DNA from: Karalla daura
Lineage: Eukaryota > Chordata > Actinopteri > Chaetodontiformes > Leiognathidae
Direction of reading: 5' to 3'
DNA: 64,000 nt
Assembly: GCA_029224185.1 (NCBI GenBank)
Contig: CM055189.1
Coordinates: forward strand, 3,142,340 to 3,206,339
Shown here: positions 11,493 to 23,492 of the stretch, in pieces
Position numbering within the stretch: position 1 is the first letter of the stretch
Layout of the letters: every line of letters starts with the position of its first letter
Made by a program: the position numbers and the translations under genes
The notes under the pieces: model-generated
What the model was told of the DNA's origin: nothing
Seen by the model: only the letters and a program-made list of their open reading frames with translations
Database searches by the model: none

Positions 11493-11523
<31 letters not shown>
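11294..11523 (+). repeat. CA, TG/CG and GA microsatellite cluster
   Basis: A (CA)n run spans 11294-11346, a TG run interrupted by TGCG units spans 11419-11493, and a (GA)n run spans 11499-11523. CA and TG runs facing each other over 70 bp can pair as a long hairpin. Confidence 0.95.
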
Positions 11524-13235
11524 CTGACACGGCTAATGCGGAGGAATGTAACACCAGCGGGCGATTGATATGATAATGTGTGGTCGTGCCTCTGGAATCC
11601 TGATGTCCGCGTTAGCGTTCCCGGAGCTTCCCGCTGCAGCGACGCTCCGGAGCCGCTCTGAACCTTCGGGAACCTGCGAGCGTCTCGCTCCGACATCAGA
11701 GGGAACCCGTCAGATCCTCAGACGGAAAAAAAAGCATCACGCAACTGTTGTTTGTCATCACTCGAGGAGATTTATAAAGTTTTACGTGTCAGAGGAATTC
11801 CCTCTGAAGGTCCTCAGTGACTCGTCAAGTGTAATGTAATATAAGAAGTATGAGGTAATATTTGTGTTTTCTACAAACTTTTGTTTTACTACAAACAGTT
11901 CAGATTTCACACCTCCGTTAACGTCTACTTTGTTTTCATGGGTCAGTTGTTTATACAAACGAGACAGAAAGGACAAAACATCCACACATGGCAGCAAAAA
12001 ACTAACATTGATTGGAAAAAAGAACAACAAAAACAAAACTTTAGTCTTTTGTTCCTGGCTGATATCCATAATGAACATGTTTCCTCTGATTTTTTTTTTA
12101 CTTTGTTGACTCTTTGTCAGCTTTATTCAATATTTGATTGCAGTGATGGCGTTTTTGATCAACTAAGAGCAGGGTTCTTTATAAATAAATATACATATTG
12201 ACCATTTTATACTTTCATTTAGTCGTACCTAAAATGAACCATCCAACCACAGTTTTGTGGGGGCAGCTTCATTCTCTTATTGTTGTGACATAATTATAAT
12301 AAGAAATCAGTTTCATATTTACTTAGTTATATACACTAAAAAGATGAACGATGAAAAGTCACATTTAGTACATTCAGAGCAGATTAAAAGCCATGTGGTT
12401 AGTGTGCCATATTAAGCCATTATTTTTCCAAACTTTTGTTCATTTAGGAATAATTTTCATTTGGAGAGGCTGGTAAAAGTGATATTTCACCCCAAGTTGC
12501 TACATAAAATACAGTAGTTATCGCAGCGGTTACACACAAAACCGATAATTTTCTGTTCTGTTTGGTAGATAATTTTAGAGCAGTCGCCAAGTTGTTGCAT
12601 CGAGCGAGTTATATAAGGAGAGAAAAAGGAACGTAATGAGGTGTTTGCTCCAAGACGAGCGAGACGAACCACTGAATGACGATAATTAAAGAACCCGCCT
12701 CCCGAGCTCGATATTAACATCCGGAGCACAGCCTGAAAAAGCGAAACGGGCGAGAAAGAGTTAATCACATCAGATGAATTAGAATTATCATTTTATCATT
12801 TTATTTTTCCACCTGTGGGTTTAGATTCCTCCTCTCCCTACGCTCCTTCCTCCCCGGACGTCTTCAAATTGCAGACGCCCTGCCTTGACGAGCTGTCACT
12901 CAATGTGAGGGGGAGGGAGGGGGGGTGAGGGGGCGTGGCAACCCGCCTGTCAATCAAAAGCAGCGACTCAGCACAGGACGCAGACAAAGAGGTGTGACGG
13001 GGAGAGGTCGAGACTCCTCGTTACCTGGGAAAATGAAGACGGAACAACGCCAGAGGAGGAAGAGGAGGAAGAGGAGGAAGAAGAAAACATGTCGGGAGGA
13101 GACGCAGCCGCGGAGAAGTTTAGATACTAGGGTTTAGAAATACTTGTGTAGATGCTGAAGACTTCCTCTGGCTGAAAACATGAAAGGCCTGAAACGTCTT
13201 TCTTCTTGCTTTTGCTTTGTCCATACGGTCAAAAA

Positions 13236-13330
13236 GTAGGGCTGGACAATATGGCTGAGAAATGTATCACGATCTAAGTGTTTCATATCGGCAAATATCG
13301 ATAGTTAATTGATTTCTTAGTCGGTTTTTT
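13236..13330 (+). mobile_element. DNA-transposon end fragment (GGGCTGGACAATATGG type)
   Basis: The words TAGGGCTGGACAATATGGC and TATCGGCAAATATCGATA match the GGGCTGGGCGATAT / ATATCGCGATA terminal signature of a common teleost hAT-like nonautonomous element, in diverged form. No transposase frame is present. Recognised by motif memory only. Confidence 0.42.
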
Positions 13331-14545
13331 TTAACCTATAGAGGGTTTTCATGGTGCATCATCAATCCAGAAGTCGCCATGTTGCAGGATAAACAAAGAT
13401 TTCTAAGTTCTTCAGTTTATAAACCAGCCAATATTACGGCGATAATTCACCATTACTGGACAGACAGTCCAGTTGTGATCTTCAACTGGACTGTAAATGG
13501 ACTTTGACGTTTCTGATGAAACCCTTTATATCAACACAAAAAACACAGATAAATATCCGCTCAATCTTTTTGCGCCTCTTCTTAAAGAGGAACATTCATA
13601 TTTGGTTCGTTTGGTCTTATCTAAACGTCCGGCCCTGGGATTACGGGCGTTCCAGTAAATTCTCTCCGACCTCTCAAGAGCCTCCTGTGCAGCATGCTAA
13701 TGTCTAGCTATGGGGTGTGTAATCAGAGGGTGGAGCGTTTAATATTCCAAACGTGTCAAAGTGCAGTGATTGCACGCAGAGAGCTGATCAAACGTGTCAT
13801 TTGTTAACTCACCTCCTTCAGCTTAACGTCCACTTTGAGCCAGATTTTAATGACTGGTCTTGGACCCTGAGAATATGAGTCACGATCATTTTGCTGTTGT
13901 GTGTTTTTTTTTTTTACATTTTACAGCCCAGAAGGCTCATTACATCAGTGCAGTGTTGAGCTTCACACGGGCTTTAAAAGTGTGAGTCAGTTTTTGGGTG
14001 TTTCATTGTTGTTTTGACGCCTTGTTGAGGCGTGAATGACAACTCTGCGGGAAACGACACAGCCCTAAAAAATGAATGGCTCACCCGGGGTTTAAACCAA
14101 GTAAAATCACATTTTGATGTCAGGAAACTAAAAAAAAGTGCATCAAAACCAAACATCGTCAGGACGCAGAGATGTTCTCAAGTGCTGACCTGACAACACA
14201 GAGCTGCAGTTTGATTTCACCTCGTACAGCTGATTGGACGTCCCTGGACTGACTAGAAACTAGACAAGAAAAAAGGGTATTTTAATCCACATTTGTTTTG
14301 TTGTGTAGATTTGAAGAGCAAGTAACAAAGTGGCTGAGGTGCCGTTTCGTTTTCAATCCGATATGAGGTAAAATAAGTTTACAATACGCAACAATTCACA
14401 ACAGTTTACACACAATATAATAATAATAAACAAATGATAAGTGAGTTGTGTAAAATAAAGTAAGCAAAATAAAATAATTAAGTTAACAATAATAGTAATA
14501 ATCAGCCCAATAGGGAACCTGCCCTTTCTCAGAAAGCGTTTGTCC

Positions 14546-14616
14546 GTCGCCATGGAGACGGGGGCGTTTGCCCGTCTCCGTGGCGACGGGCAAACGCCGG
14601 CCGTCTCCGTGGCGAC
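14546..14616. promoter_or_regulatory. three RFX-type X-boxes in 71 bp
   Basis: GTCGCCATGGAGAC (14546-14559), GTCTCCGTGGCGAC (14574-14587) and GTCTCCGTGGCGAC (14603-14616) each fit the X-box pattern GTNNCC-AT-GGNNAC, the palindrome bound by RFX factors. The second and third are in opposite orientation to the first, and the spacing is 28 and 29 bp. GGGCGTTTGCCCG and CGGGCAAACGCCGG also form an inverted repeat between them. It sits in hoga1 intron 5. Binding is inferred. Confidence 0.45.
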
Positions 14617-15375
14617 GGGGGACATTTTTTCAAAGCTTTGCTCTCTGGAGCAAAAGTCATTCTCGTGTGGACAGACAAAACAAAACGCTCACAAAATATT
14701 TCATGTTTTCAACCGGAAACTATTCTGGAAAATGGCACTACTGCCACTTAGCCACTTAGCCACTTAGCATTGACCTGTTTCTAAGCTTCAAGCTAACATC
14801 ATAACCAATCCTGCAATATCTCTCCTTTTATTAGCACATACTTTGTATTAAAACCCAGCACATAAAGTTCCCCACCTAAATAAATGTTTGCAGAGCCTAA
14901 TCTGCCTCTAGTTTAGCTGTAGCTTTAGCTTAGCTGGCAGGCAGAGCAATAGTTTTGCCTGCGCTGTGCTGTCTGTTTTTCAACAGGCTCAGCAGAGGTT
15001 AGATATATATTCAATATATTGAATTCCCGCAACACAAAAGTGGACAGAAAGATGCATCTGCTAAAGTGCTGCCCGTTGTTTGGTTGCGATGTCGATCCAG
15101 GGACGGACGACATTCACACGGCCGTATCAGGCCGGTGCAGCCGTGCAGCTTCTTATTTTTTTTCCTTCCCTTTTTCTTTCTCTCTTTCTTTCTATCTCGC
15201 TTTTCTTGTCGAGACAAATTACGGTCCAAGGACGCCGAGGTCCGGAGGGTCAAGAGCGCGTCTCATTCAGCGGCGGCGTATCAGTGTATGAAGGGAAAGC
15301 GGGAGCACAAAAGGAGGAGAAGAGCTGCTCTGTAGCGCTGTGACCCGCCTGTCTGTGTGTGTGGCTGTAACGTAG

Positions 15376-15509
15376 GCGCGGTGGGTGGCGTCTGCGCCCT
15401 GGCCAACGTCCTGGGCCGCCAGGTGTGCGAGCTGGAGCGTCTCTGCCTGTCCGGCCGCTGGGAAGAAGCTCGGGCCCTGCAGCAGCGTCTGATCCAGCCC
15501 AACGCCGCC
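15376..15509 (+). CDS. hoga1: hoga1 exon 6
   Basis: The exon begins GCGCGGTGGG after GTAACGTAG. With the last base of exon 5 it gives GAVGGVCALANVLGRQVCEL, followed by 25 more residues ending RLIQPNAA. Human HOGA1 has GAVGGVCALANVLG at residues 234-247. It forms the C-terminal helical part of the aldolase. Its 134 nt (phase 1 to 0) equal human exon 6 (c.701-834). The donor is GCC|GTGAGT. Secure. Confidence 0.97.
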
Positions 15510-15638
15510 GTGAGTAGAAACAGAGCTTCAGACTGGATCTTAATGAAAAGGTTTGGGGTTGGATGGATTCAAAACAGCCCTCAGTGTCTGAGAAGAAAAG
15601 TAATGAAATAAGTGAGTAGTGCCTAGGATGTTTCCAGA

Positions 15639-16102
15639 GGTGTCAAGTAACAAAGTACAAATACTTTGTTACCTCACGTTACTGGAGTCATTATTTTTCC
15701 AACCTACTTTTTACGTCTCCTCCTTTACATCTTCACCCAATTATCTGAACTTTCCTCTCCTTCCATTTATTAATGTAAAGAGTAGAAGTAGAAGTAAAGT
15801 AGACTTAGTTGTTTGTGTGTACTTTTTAGTTACAGTTTTACACCATAGCAATACTTACAGGCAGTACAGGCATACATAGGCATGTCTTCTTCATCATGAA
15901 AGACATGTTGATGGTCAGTAGGGTTAACCCCTAACCCTAACCCTATAGGCTACACTTTAGTCCTTAATACCATTTTTATCCTTTAATTACTTTTACTTTT
16001 ATACTTAAAGTAGTTCAGAAACCAGTACAGTTTTTACTTACACTTGACCTTAGTATCTATACCTTTTTTACTGAAGTGATAAATGTGGATACTTTTGACA
16101 CC
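15639..16102 (+). mobile_element. MITE with GGTGTCAA termini in hoga1 intron 6
   Basis: The element starts GGTGTCAAGTAACAAAGTAC and ends ACTTTTGACACC, giving terminal inverted repeats of 8 bp (GGTGTCAA / TTGACACC). The interior has the 'AAGTACAAATACTTTGTTAC' and 'TACTTTTAC' words of a very common teleost nonautonomous DNA transposon. A telomere-like CCCTAACCCTAACCC tract lies inside (15919-15945). A clear target-site duplication was not found. No transposase. Confidence 0.6.
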
Positions 16103-16334
16103 ACTAGAATTTCCTGGAGTGGACAAGTGTTTTTTTAATTCTGTAATTTTAAGCAGTAAATTTTAAAAGACCTCTTCTTCTTTGTGTACATGAATTGCTA
16201 AAAATCAATGTCTTTCCCATCGATTTAGATGAATTTAAATGATGAAAGTGAAGGAAAAAGAATATGTGAAAATTGTTTCCTTCAAGGGAAACATTTGTGG
16301 CCTTCAGATGCTCAACACGGGCTCAAAGTGTCAG

Positions 16335-16338
16335 ATGT

Positions 16339-16405
<67 letters not shown>

Positions 16406-16553
16406 CTGTGAGACCTGTGAAGGAAACGGAACAGAATAATTAGCTCCAGGCTACGACTGAGTGTGCGGAGGTTGTGTTAAATGTCACCTGCCCAGACGTG
16501 TGTGTGTCCGTCCGCCTCCGCACGCTGCAAACGTGGAAAAACCAACCATCGAT

Positions 16554-16609
<56 letters not shown>
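16335..16609 (+). repeat. GT run and CA run flanking 150 bp
   Basis: A (GT)n run covers about 16335-16404 and a (CA)n run covers about 16556-16609, in opposite sense, in hoga1 intron 6 just before the last exon. Together they could form a stem of more than 50 bp in the pre-mRNA with a 150-nt loop. Confidence 0.95.
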
Positions 16610-16611
<2 letters not shown>

Positions 16612-16714
16612 GAGAAGCCTGTCATTATTGATACATCTGTGAAACCAGAGCTGGTGGTGGTGGGGGAGGGGCTTAGGGACACCTGGCGGCTGACCTGGAG
16701 CCCTGTGTTGCTAG

Positions 16715-16864
16715 GTAACCAGGAAGTTGGGCGTTCCCGCCCTCAAGCAGGCGATGGAGTGGTTCGGCCTCCACGGCGGCGCCTGCCGCTCGCCCCTGCA
16801 GCCGCTCACCGAGGCCGAGACCCGGCAGCTGAGGGACGACTTCACCGCCGGAGGCTGGCTGTGA
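16715..16864 (+). CDS. hoga1: hoga1 exon 7, terminal coding exon with stop
   Basis: After the acceptor TGTTGCTAG the frame reads VTRKLGVPALKQAMEWFGLH, GGACRSPLQPLT and ends FTAGGWL with TGA at 16862-16864. Human HOGA1 ends with the same Gly-Trp-Leu and aligns without gaps over all 49 residues. The exon is 150 nt including the stop, as in human (c.835-984). Third positions are very GC-rich. The visible exons sum to 171 residues, equal to human 157-327, so the gene is intact over the visible part. Confidence 0.97.
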   Translation, partial: VTRKLGVPALKQAMEWFGLHGGACRSPLQPLTEAETRQLRDDFTAGGWL

Positions 16865-17004
16865 CCCGGGGGGGCGATGGAGGAGGAAGGGGGCGGAGCC
16901 ACGACCACGAGACGGGAGGTCCGAGTTCTTGTACGGGAAGTAAAAGAAGTAAAAAGAAAAAACTTCAACAAAATGTGAAGCAGACACACTTTGACAGAGG
17001 ATTA

Positions 17005-17229
17005 GGCCACATTAATGAAATACATTTTGAGGATAACATCATAAATTGCAAGAATAAAGTCGTAATATTACAAGAACAAGTCGTATTTAAGGCGGAAGTA
17101 GGTCGAGATGAGAGAAGGTGAGAAAAGGTTATAAACGTTTAACAACCTACTTCCCAATAAAATACAACTTTATTCTCTCAATATCACAACTTTATTCTTG
17201 TAATTTATGACTTTATTCTCGATGTGGCC
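17005..17229. mobile_element. foldback (long inverted repeat) element in hoga1 3' UTR
   Basis: The left arm (17005-17103), starting GGCCACATTAATG and ending GGAAGTAGGT, is the imperfect reverse complement of 17145-17229, which starts ACCTACTTCCC and ends CGATGTGGCC. Both arms contain AAGAATAAAGTNGTAATATT-type words in the respective orientations, a motif seen in many fish genomes as a short nonautonomous foldback element. Loop is about 40 nt. It starts 140 bp after the hoga1 stop and carries AATAAA words. Confidence 0.72.
17053..17058 (+). terminator. hoga1: candidate hoga1 polyadenylation signal AATAAA
   Basis: AATAAA 189 nt after the stop codon, with a second one at 17156-17161. Both lie within the foldback element. 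Which is used, if either, cannot be told from sequence. Confidence 0.45.
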
Positions 17230-19070
17230 CGTAGTACTCCATCTGTTTTAGCTTTTTTTTAATTGAAATGAGACATTCCTTTGATTAATGCAACCTCAGT
17301 GGACTCTAAGTCAAAAACCGACCAATGAAAATGGAAAAGACGTGGTCACATGACCTACGACCGCACAGGTGTTGGTCCTAGACCAAGACCTGAGCCTCAC
17401 ATATCATGAAACAGATCACACCAGGGTTAGGATTAGGTTAACTAGTTTGGATTAGATCTAGGAATATGGCATAATTAGAAACACGTTTCTGTTTTGCTGT
17501 GTGAAAGTATGAAATGTGCCAGTTTTTATGCTAAAACAGAGTTGTAGAAAATAATGACTTTCAATTATAATTATTGTTATTATTATGTTATCGTGTGCAA
17601 TCTTAAGCAGGAAAACATCACAGTATACATACACACCAGAGTGGGGCTGGCGGGTGTAAATACATCATGTATTTCAGTGTGTTTTCCTCTGATGAACAAA
17701 CAAACAAACAAAACAAACTCGAGAAATGTCAGAAATCAGTCGCCAAATGCTCAATAAAACCAAAATCACGATGCTTTTTTTTCACGCTTTCTTGGTAATC
17801 TTTGGTTTTCTTGGTTTCTTAGAGAATTGAGATTATAATCTCAGTCTGAGGTACAATCATCCAGTCCAGCACCACCAAAAAAAGGAGAAAAAAAACGATA
17901 TAATGATTTAAAAAAAAAAAACGCTTTCAGTGAAAAACTTGCAAAAAAACCAAGAGAAGGTAAGTTGATTGATATGTCACCATTCTTACACTACATGAGG
18001 CAATTCATAGTGCTTTACACAGGCAGGGAAATATGTCGGAAACATGGGAAAATTCAAATAGAATCAAGTATAAGTTAATATAGACATTAAAACAGGAAAA
18101 TTAAAATGTTTTTGGTTTATTCTGATAAACGTTTGACCCCCTTTAAGATCCTGTATACAAACAAAATCAGTCACTGTGCTTTCTTACAGATGTTCTACCT
18201 ATTACATTATTAGGTTTACACTGGAGGCGATCGGCCTAATTTATTTAATGTCTGGAGAGAAATGAAAGAAAACGTAGAAATAATGTTTTTTAATGTAAAA
18301 TAATAAAATGAAATAAAATAGCAGGGCTTTCCTTTACCCGTTCCTTTCACGTTATTTATTCCCTTCTAACCCTGAGAAACACGAAATGGGAGACGCATTT
18401 GTGATCTTAAAATCAATAATATGCAATTCAGAATAACTACTACAGGATAAAAGATGTACCACACGGTCGTGTGGTGTCGAGTCCTGATTGATTTGCACTT
18501 TTGTCCATCCCGGAGTTTGTCTCCAGATCGCATTCAAAGCAGCCGAGTCATAAGTCAATGAATTTCTCATTAAATGCATAACCAGCTGACAAAACATGCA
18601 GTACGGAAACTTTGAGAGAGGCTTTTGCTCCCCTTTGTCTTCATTCATATGAAAGAAGTAAACAAACTCCTTAGGTCCAAGGTTTCACTTGAGTAATGTG
18701 AAGAAGTTTCAATAATAAACGTATACAATAACATATACACTATACGTAACGCTACACTGTACGACTATCAGTCCGATTAACTCAGAGATGAACATCTGTG
18801 TGTTCCTGGAACTCCTCGAGTGGGTTTTTATTGGTTCTTGTTGACCTCAGGAGAAACACGGGCCTTCTTCCTGTCATAAATAAACACGCTGAACATGTCG
18901 TCGTAACAGGTGAACAAAATTACAGTATCCTCGCACAAACACACGCGTCTACTTAAAGCCTTTAAACTCCATGTCTCGTTGACCCCAATGCATGTTGCTG
19001 GACTGTAGGAGGAAGGTAAATAAAGTTCATCGTGACGTATGGAGACGGACGCTCGTTACCTTGATCCTCT

Positions 19071-19084
19071 GTTGCCATAGAGAC
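19071..19084. promoter_or_regulatory. X-box-like site
   Basis: GTTGCCATAGAGAC fits the RFX X-box pattern (GTTGCC, AT core, GNNAC). It lies about 2.2 kb after the hoga1 stop in intergenic DNA. Single site; functional role is inference. Confidence 0.3.
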
Positions 19085-19623
19085 GACTGGTCTGATGCAG
19101 TCAAACATAATGTAACACTTCTGTGCAAAAGGGTGAAAAGCTGCTCCGCTCTCCTTCCACTCAACCTTCAAAAACAAGGAGGTGAGAGCTGTAAGAATGT
19201 GGGAATCTTGTTCCTCCTTTCCTTTCTCTTAAAACTTTCCCCAAGGAGATGAATGAAGTTAATCTGTCTTAATCCGTCCACATCGGAGAAAAACTTTGAC
19301 TCAACTTTGACTTAAAAATGTCTTCTTTTTTTTCTCCCTAAAGCAGTGTTTTAGAAAGTTTAAAAGCCATCCAGCCCGATTTAAAAAGGAGCCTTGTACA
19401 AGCTGTGCCCCAGTTTGATGGCTGCATCCTTTGGATGCTACCAAATGGTTGGATGCAGCTTTGAAGGCTCCTCACACCGCTTCTGTTAGGAAACGGCATC
19501 GACTATTTGTAAAATGGGACAGTCCAGCTTTCACTGCGTTTTCAGATGGCGTCACCTGGGAAATCTGTACATGCTCTAAAGGATCATTTTGGAAGAACAA
19601 CACAACGTTATTCTATTGTAAGA

Positions 19624-19950
19624 CACGTTAGGTTACGTTGCATTATGTTAGAATATGTCACATTAACCTATGTTACACTATGCTACGTTACGCTACGTTT
19701 TGTCAAGCTACATTGCGCCACCTTACATTATGCTACGCAAAGCTACATTACACTGTTATTTTACGTCATGTTATGTCATGTTATGTCACGCTATGTTATG
19801 TTACAATACGTCACATTACTGTATGTTATGCCAGGCTACGTTATGCTACGCTATGGTTCGCTATGCTACCTTACATTATGCTAAGATACGCTACATTACG
19901 CGACGTCACGATACGTTAAGTCATGTTACGTTATGTTACATTGCGTTTTT
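19624..19950 (+). repeat. degenerate TTACG/TATGC array
   Basis: About 320 bp of loosely repeated 5-bp words (TTACG, CTACG, TTATG, TCACG) with no fixed longer unit. All three plus-strand frames stay open and give Tyr-Val-Thr-Leu-Cys-like proteins, which shows the frames are repeat artefacts. Confidence 0.85.
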
Positions 19951-20599
19951 TCGTTACATTGTATTATTATTTTATCTTGATTATCTTGATTTTATCTTGA
20001 TTATCTAAGTTTGATATATCTGAAATTAGATTTTCAAGTCAGACTAAAAACTAAAAGAAATCCCTCACACTCTGCTTGTGGTTGAAATTATTAGAATAAA
20101 AAATAAATTATTACTTTTTTTACCTTGAATCGGCATGCAAAGAAGCAAGAGGCATCAGGAAGAAGCCCTGGAAAGTTGCATTTGGAGGATGCTTCAAATT
20201 GACACAGGCCTCGTCTTGACTTTATCGACTTTACTGGATGAGGCCCCTGCATTAGGACACAGTTTTTCGGGGGGGATTTTAAAACGTTATTTTCTAGAAA
20301 AGTCTACGACAAGATCTCAACCGCACGCAACCGCAACCACACAAGAAGAAGAGAAGCTGGAAGTGAGCGAGACACCTTCAAGCACCTTTATTCACCTTCA
20401 TTTGTTATTTTTCCTCTTAAGTGTTTCGCACTGATGCGAAAAGCACTGATTAGGACGTTTCGCTGCTTCTCTCGTGATTTCTGAACACTGCCACCGTGAC
20501 CTCTGACCTCCGGGCAGCTGGGTCTAAAAGACAGAGCTCGATTTAGAGATCGGCCACGGTTCACGGAGGAGATGGAGAGGCAGGTCACACACTGGCAAG

Positions 20600-20705
20600 A
20601 ATAACCTGACACGGCGCTCTCAGATGTAAAATAAAGTTAAAAGCTGTAATTATGGCGGTAATTGAAGCCAAGTGTAGCAGGTAGCCATGGCGATGAGAGC
20701 CTTCA
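20600..20705. promoter_or_regulatory. possible conserved noncoding element with X-box-like core
   Basis: Contains TGTAATTATGGCGGTAATTG (two TAATT homeodomain cores) and GTAGCCATGGCGAT (20681-20694), an imperfect X-box. The stretch is complex and repeat-free between microsatellite-rich flanks. Conservation untested. Confidence 0.25.
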
Positions 20706-23492
20706 GCTGGTTTCCTATTTTTTTCTTCTTTTTTTTTTTTTTTTTTACAGCAGTTTCTTTGCTTCCCTCTAATCGTGGCTCCAATTAGCACCTTTTTACG
20801 GAGAGGTTTTTTCTTTTTCTTTTTCTTTTTTCAAAAATGCTTTCTGGATCATAAAAGAAGAGCCAGTGCTTTGTGCCGCTCTGTGGGGGGAGACTCCGCC
20901 AACCGCAAAAGAAGCTGAAATCACTGATCATCTGCACCTTCAAACAGCGTTTTTGTGTGTTTTAACATAGAAGTCAAATTTTGTATTTCACCGCTCTTTT
21001 ACAATCCTGCTTTTTAGCTGTTGGGAGATCACATCTTCCATTATTCCTCTCTCCCACAGTGCCCAGTACAATTACATACACAGGGTGCAATTATGCAAAT
21101 TAGATCATAACTTTATTTATCTACTTTTAGGACAGCCAATTCGGTAGCTACTTTCCTTCCAGAGGAGTTAGCGACACTGATTCCTGTCCCTGACCCGATT
21201 GTAGTACAACATAAGTAACATACTGGATGGTTGCATGGACCCAGTTTGTATGTGTAGCCAGAATTAATTGTTCTTAGCTGTTACATGTGTTCTCTTAGAT
21301 TGTAATAAAGTTATTTCCCACTTTAAAATGTCTCTGAATTACATTTATAGTGCTGGAAACATGAAACAGCGGCTGTAGGGGCAAAGGCAAAGCATTCCAT
21401 GCCAAGTAACTGGCGGCCATATCTGAAAACCACAGTCATAGAATAAAAATTATTCCCAGATTCATTCAAAACATGTTCAGCTATGGGTTTACCAAATTTG
21501 GTGTTTTTATTACAAAATTAACAATAGTTTTGCAAGTTTTTATTTTATTTAATTTTTTTGATAAAATCTGGCAATTGCACCATAGAAACAGGGAAGAATG
21601 AAACCTTTCATTCCAACCATGCCATTCATTTTCTGGCTTTATGTACTTTTTTGCTTTGTTTACATATTGGGGAAGGGTGTGATGTGCAAGATGATGGACG
21701 AATTGATAAAGACGTGATGATGTTACAGGACCTGCCGTAGACTGCTGTTACTCCACAAAAGTCACATTTTTCATTCTCGGTCACCTTTAAAGGACAAAAT
21801 TGGCTGATTTAAACCCCAAGATAATAACATTACCACATATAACAAACCAAATAATTTCAACATATACTTGTATGTTGTGCATGTTAATTACAATGAACAA
21901 AATGATATAAAAACAGGATTTTTTCTTTTTTTTTCAGGTGAGAAAAGCTGTTCCACACTTTGGTAAATCTAAATTACAATTAACCTCTACTTGTGAAACC
22001 CTCGATAATGATTTAGGATGTTTTGAGAGCAGCATTTGGTGGAGGTTGAGGCGTCACCTGTGCTGAAAGCCTCCATTAACACCTCCGTTTGATGCAGCTG
22101 TTTACAACCAACAAGTTTGTCGAAAGTTAGTTCGTTTTTAGAACAAGATCATCGAGAGTTCAGGCTCCACTTGACTGTCGTCTGATTGAGGTTCGTGTTT
22201 ATTAGTGCATTTGGAAACACTAACTAAAGAAAAGGTTTCAGAACAAGTTAAAAAAATAACTCTCATGTTTGCTACCTCACCTGCTCAAGGATTTCTGAGG
22301 CTGAATGCTTGTGAAGCCTTATTCTCCAAGGGCGGCCGCGGACAAAGAAAGAAAGAATTTATTCCATTTATTTTGTCGTTCTGGAACAAATGTCTTTCCC
22401 CCCCCCCCACGTCTTTTCAGAGAAGTCGTTTTCGACGCTCTTTAAAGTTTTCCCGGTTCCAATTTTCTCTCTCTCCGCTTGGAGTTTGTAGTTGTTAATT
22501 GGTGAAATATTTGAAGCTCAGTCAACAACAACGAGGATCGTCGCTTTTTTCCATCCTAAGTGGGGAAAAAAATTAAGAGTGAAAGAGCACATGTGGTATT
22601 TGGCTTTGGACTTGTTTTCCTTCAGCTTTCAATAGAGTTTCTCTTCAAGAAGCTTTAGTGGGAGAGTGGGTGGAAAAGATTTATTTTATCAATGCAGTTG
22701 CAAAATTAAGTCCTCACACTCACCTGGGTTTGTATAAACAGCAGAACGAAGAAAGTGGATGGACGAGAGCCAAATCATAATATATATGACATCCTGTGTT
22801 TTTGGTGAAATCCAATGAATTCAGTTATTTTTATTCAGTAATTGCTGGTGACTTAAAGTAGAACACACAAACACATGAAATGAAGGCAAATGAAAGACAA
22901 TAAAAACCATGCAAGCAAATGTGAAGGAAAATACTGCAAACATGCTTTTAGGATGCTTAGCATGATTTATTTTATGTCTCTTACTCTTTTCTTTTTTTAT
23001 GTTCGAAATCATCATCTACATACTCACCCCTAGAGACACACAATCCACTCATACATCCCATAACCTGAGGAAAGAGAAATGTTTAGACAACATAGTCAAA
23101 ATAGGTTTCATGTTAGTCATGGCATCTAATCCAGATGCCACGATTTACATAAAACATTTCACTCTGCAAGTGAAACGTCTTCAAGGTTATACAGTAAATT
23201 CAGTTGAGCTACAGGTACAACTCCCTGGATTACGATACTGTAATCCCGACAGATGAGAATCTCCACAGACCAGATGCAGGTTTTGTTCGTCAGCCAAAGA
23301 CTTTGGCTCGGAGGCTGTATCAAATAGCTAAGCTAACAGCGCTAGAAAGATTAATCACAAAAATCTACTAAAAAAGCTTTAAATATGTGATAACGGACAA
23401 AAACGAGACATGATGATTGTTCGGGCCACACGATTTTATGCCCCTAGCAATATGGCGGGCAGGTGGAGGCACACTGACCAGGTGTGTGGCCA

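Larger units (their letters stand above)
9625..15375 (+). other. hoga1: hoga1 intron 5
   Basis: The intron starts GTAAGA and ends GTAACGTAG; the acceptor has a weak pyrimidine tract. It contains a LINE 3' tail, MITE-like pieces, the telomere-like array, CA/TG repeats and the X-box cluster listed separately. In 11550-13230 and 13330-14540 I see only unique AT-rich sequence, a GGA-rich patch (13045-13090) and the possible regulatory words TAATCACATCAGATGAATTAG near 12762. A 10-bp GCCACTTAGC triplet lies at 14742-14768. Confidence 0.85.
17230..23480. other. intergenic sequence downstream of hoga1
   Basis: No exon is recognised on either strand. The stretch is AT-rich and mostly unique-looking, with A/T homopolymers (for example 20725-20750) and scattered short frames of under 100 codons that show no domain. 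A degenerate TTACG-type array and two possible regulatory sites are listed separately. Repetitive elements too old for me to name are likely in 20990-21790. Confidence 0.6.
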
